A DNA stretch of 38,899 bases from Prevotellaceae bacterium UBA4359. GTDB taxonomy: Bacteria > Bacteroidota > Bacteroidia > Bacteroidales > Bacteroidaceae. A program made the position numbers and the translations under genes. Numbering within the stretch: position 1 is the stretch's first letter; every line of letters begins with the position of its first letter. Positions 38,881 through 38,899 of the stretch are shown here, piece by piece. The stretch lies in NCBI GenBank assembly GCA_002393555.1, contig DGSP01000093.1, positions 1 to 38,899 on the forward strand, read 5' to 3'. A model generated the notes under the pieces. That model worked only from the letters and a program-made list of their open reading frames with translations, searched no databases and had not been told where the DNA came from.

Positions 38881-38899
38881 CGTTCATTATTAAGTAACC

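Overview
The window looks like a chromosomal segment of a Bacteroidales bacterium, most likely Prevotellaceae. Evidence for this is the 5' part of a 16S rRNA gene at the left edge, many promoters of the Bacteroidota sigma-A type (TTTG, 19-22 nt, TAnnTTTG), scarce Shine-Dalgarno sequences, lipoproteins, T9SS-type C-terminal sorting tails, and the gene set itself (C10 protease, S9B dipeptidyl peptidase, CotH, DUF4230, BspA-like repeats). Genus is an inference. No tRNA gene, CRISPR array, prophage or complete insertion sequence was seen.

Layout. 1-550: 16S rRNA start, leader and promoter, minus strand. 541-3014: purine-rich 3' region and a DPP-IV gene. 3023-5604: leucine-rich-repeat gene remnant, palindromic array, membrane protein, two tandem DUF4230 genes ending in a 21-bp triplication. 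5609-8619: CotH protein and a radical SAM protein, translationally coupled. 8635-11890: ribosomal block rplM-rpsI-rpsB-tsf with structured leaders and a strong terminator. 12034-18990: a lipoprotein on the minus strand, then a compact plus-strand run: lipoprotein, cca, GH105, lpxK, thiL, nagB. 19016-20576: M61 peptidase. 20801-23248: an AT-rich two-gene restriction-modification cassette (HNH nuclease plus C5 methyltransferase). 23312-25113: S66 carboxypeptidase lipoprotein and a small unknown protein. 25174-32408: pheT, yebC, a TSCPD protein, a lipoprotein, a winged-helix protein and lepA. 32651-36175: secreted C10 protease. 36205-36916: lysozyme-like protein with operator-like palindromes. 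36946-38656: yicC-gmk. 38765-38880: palindromic array.

How it works together. Much of the coding content is housekeeping: translation (16S, rplM, rpsI, rpsB, tsf, pheT, lepA, cca), nucleotide, cofactor and envelope metabolism (gmk, thiL, lpxK, nagB) and RNA or regulatory factors (yicC, yebC). Around it sit secreted or envelope-associated hydrolases (DPP-IV, M61, C10, S66, GH105, CotH), which fit a peptide- and glycan-using gut or oral anaerobe.

The least ordinary content is repetitive DNA. Four intergenic loci carry palindromic arrays with the same 23-24 bp period; two of them share a unit sequence and the other two do not. A G/C-rich palindromic element occurs three times at yicC-gmk, twice as in-frame 17-residue insertions inside guanylate kinase. 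A 197-bp inverted-repeat element lies between pheT and yebC, and a 139-bp element flanked by imperfect 18-bp direct repeats has duplicated the end of the winged-helix gene. Several repeats begin exactly at stop codons. These, with the restriction-modification cassette, are the best candidates for something undescribed.
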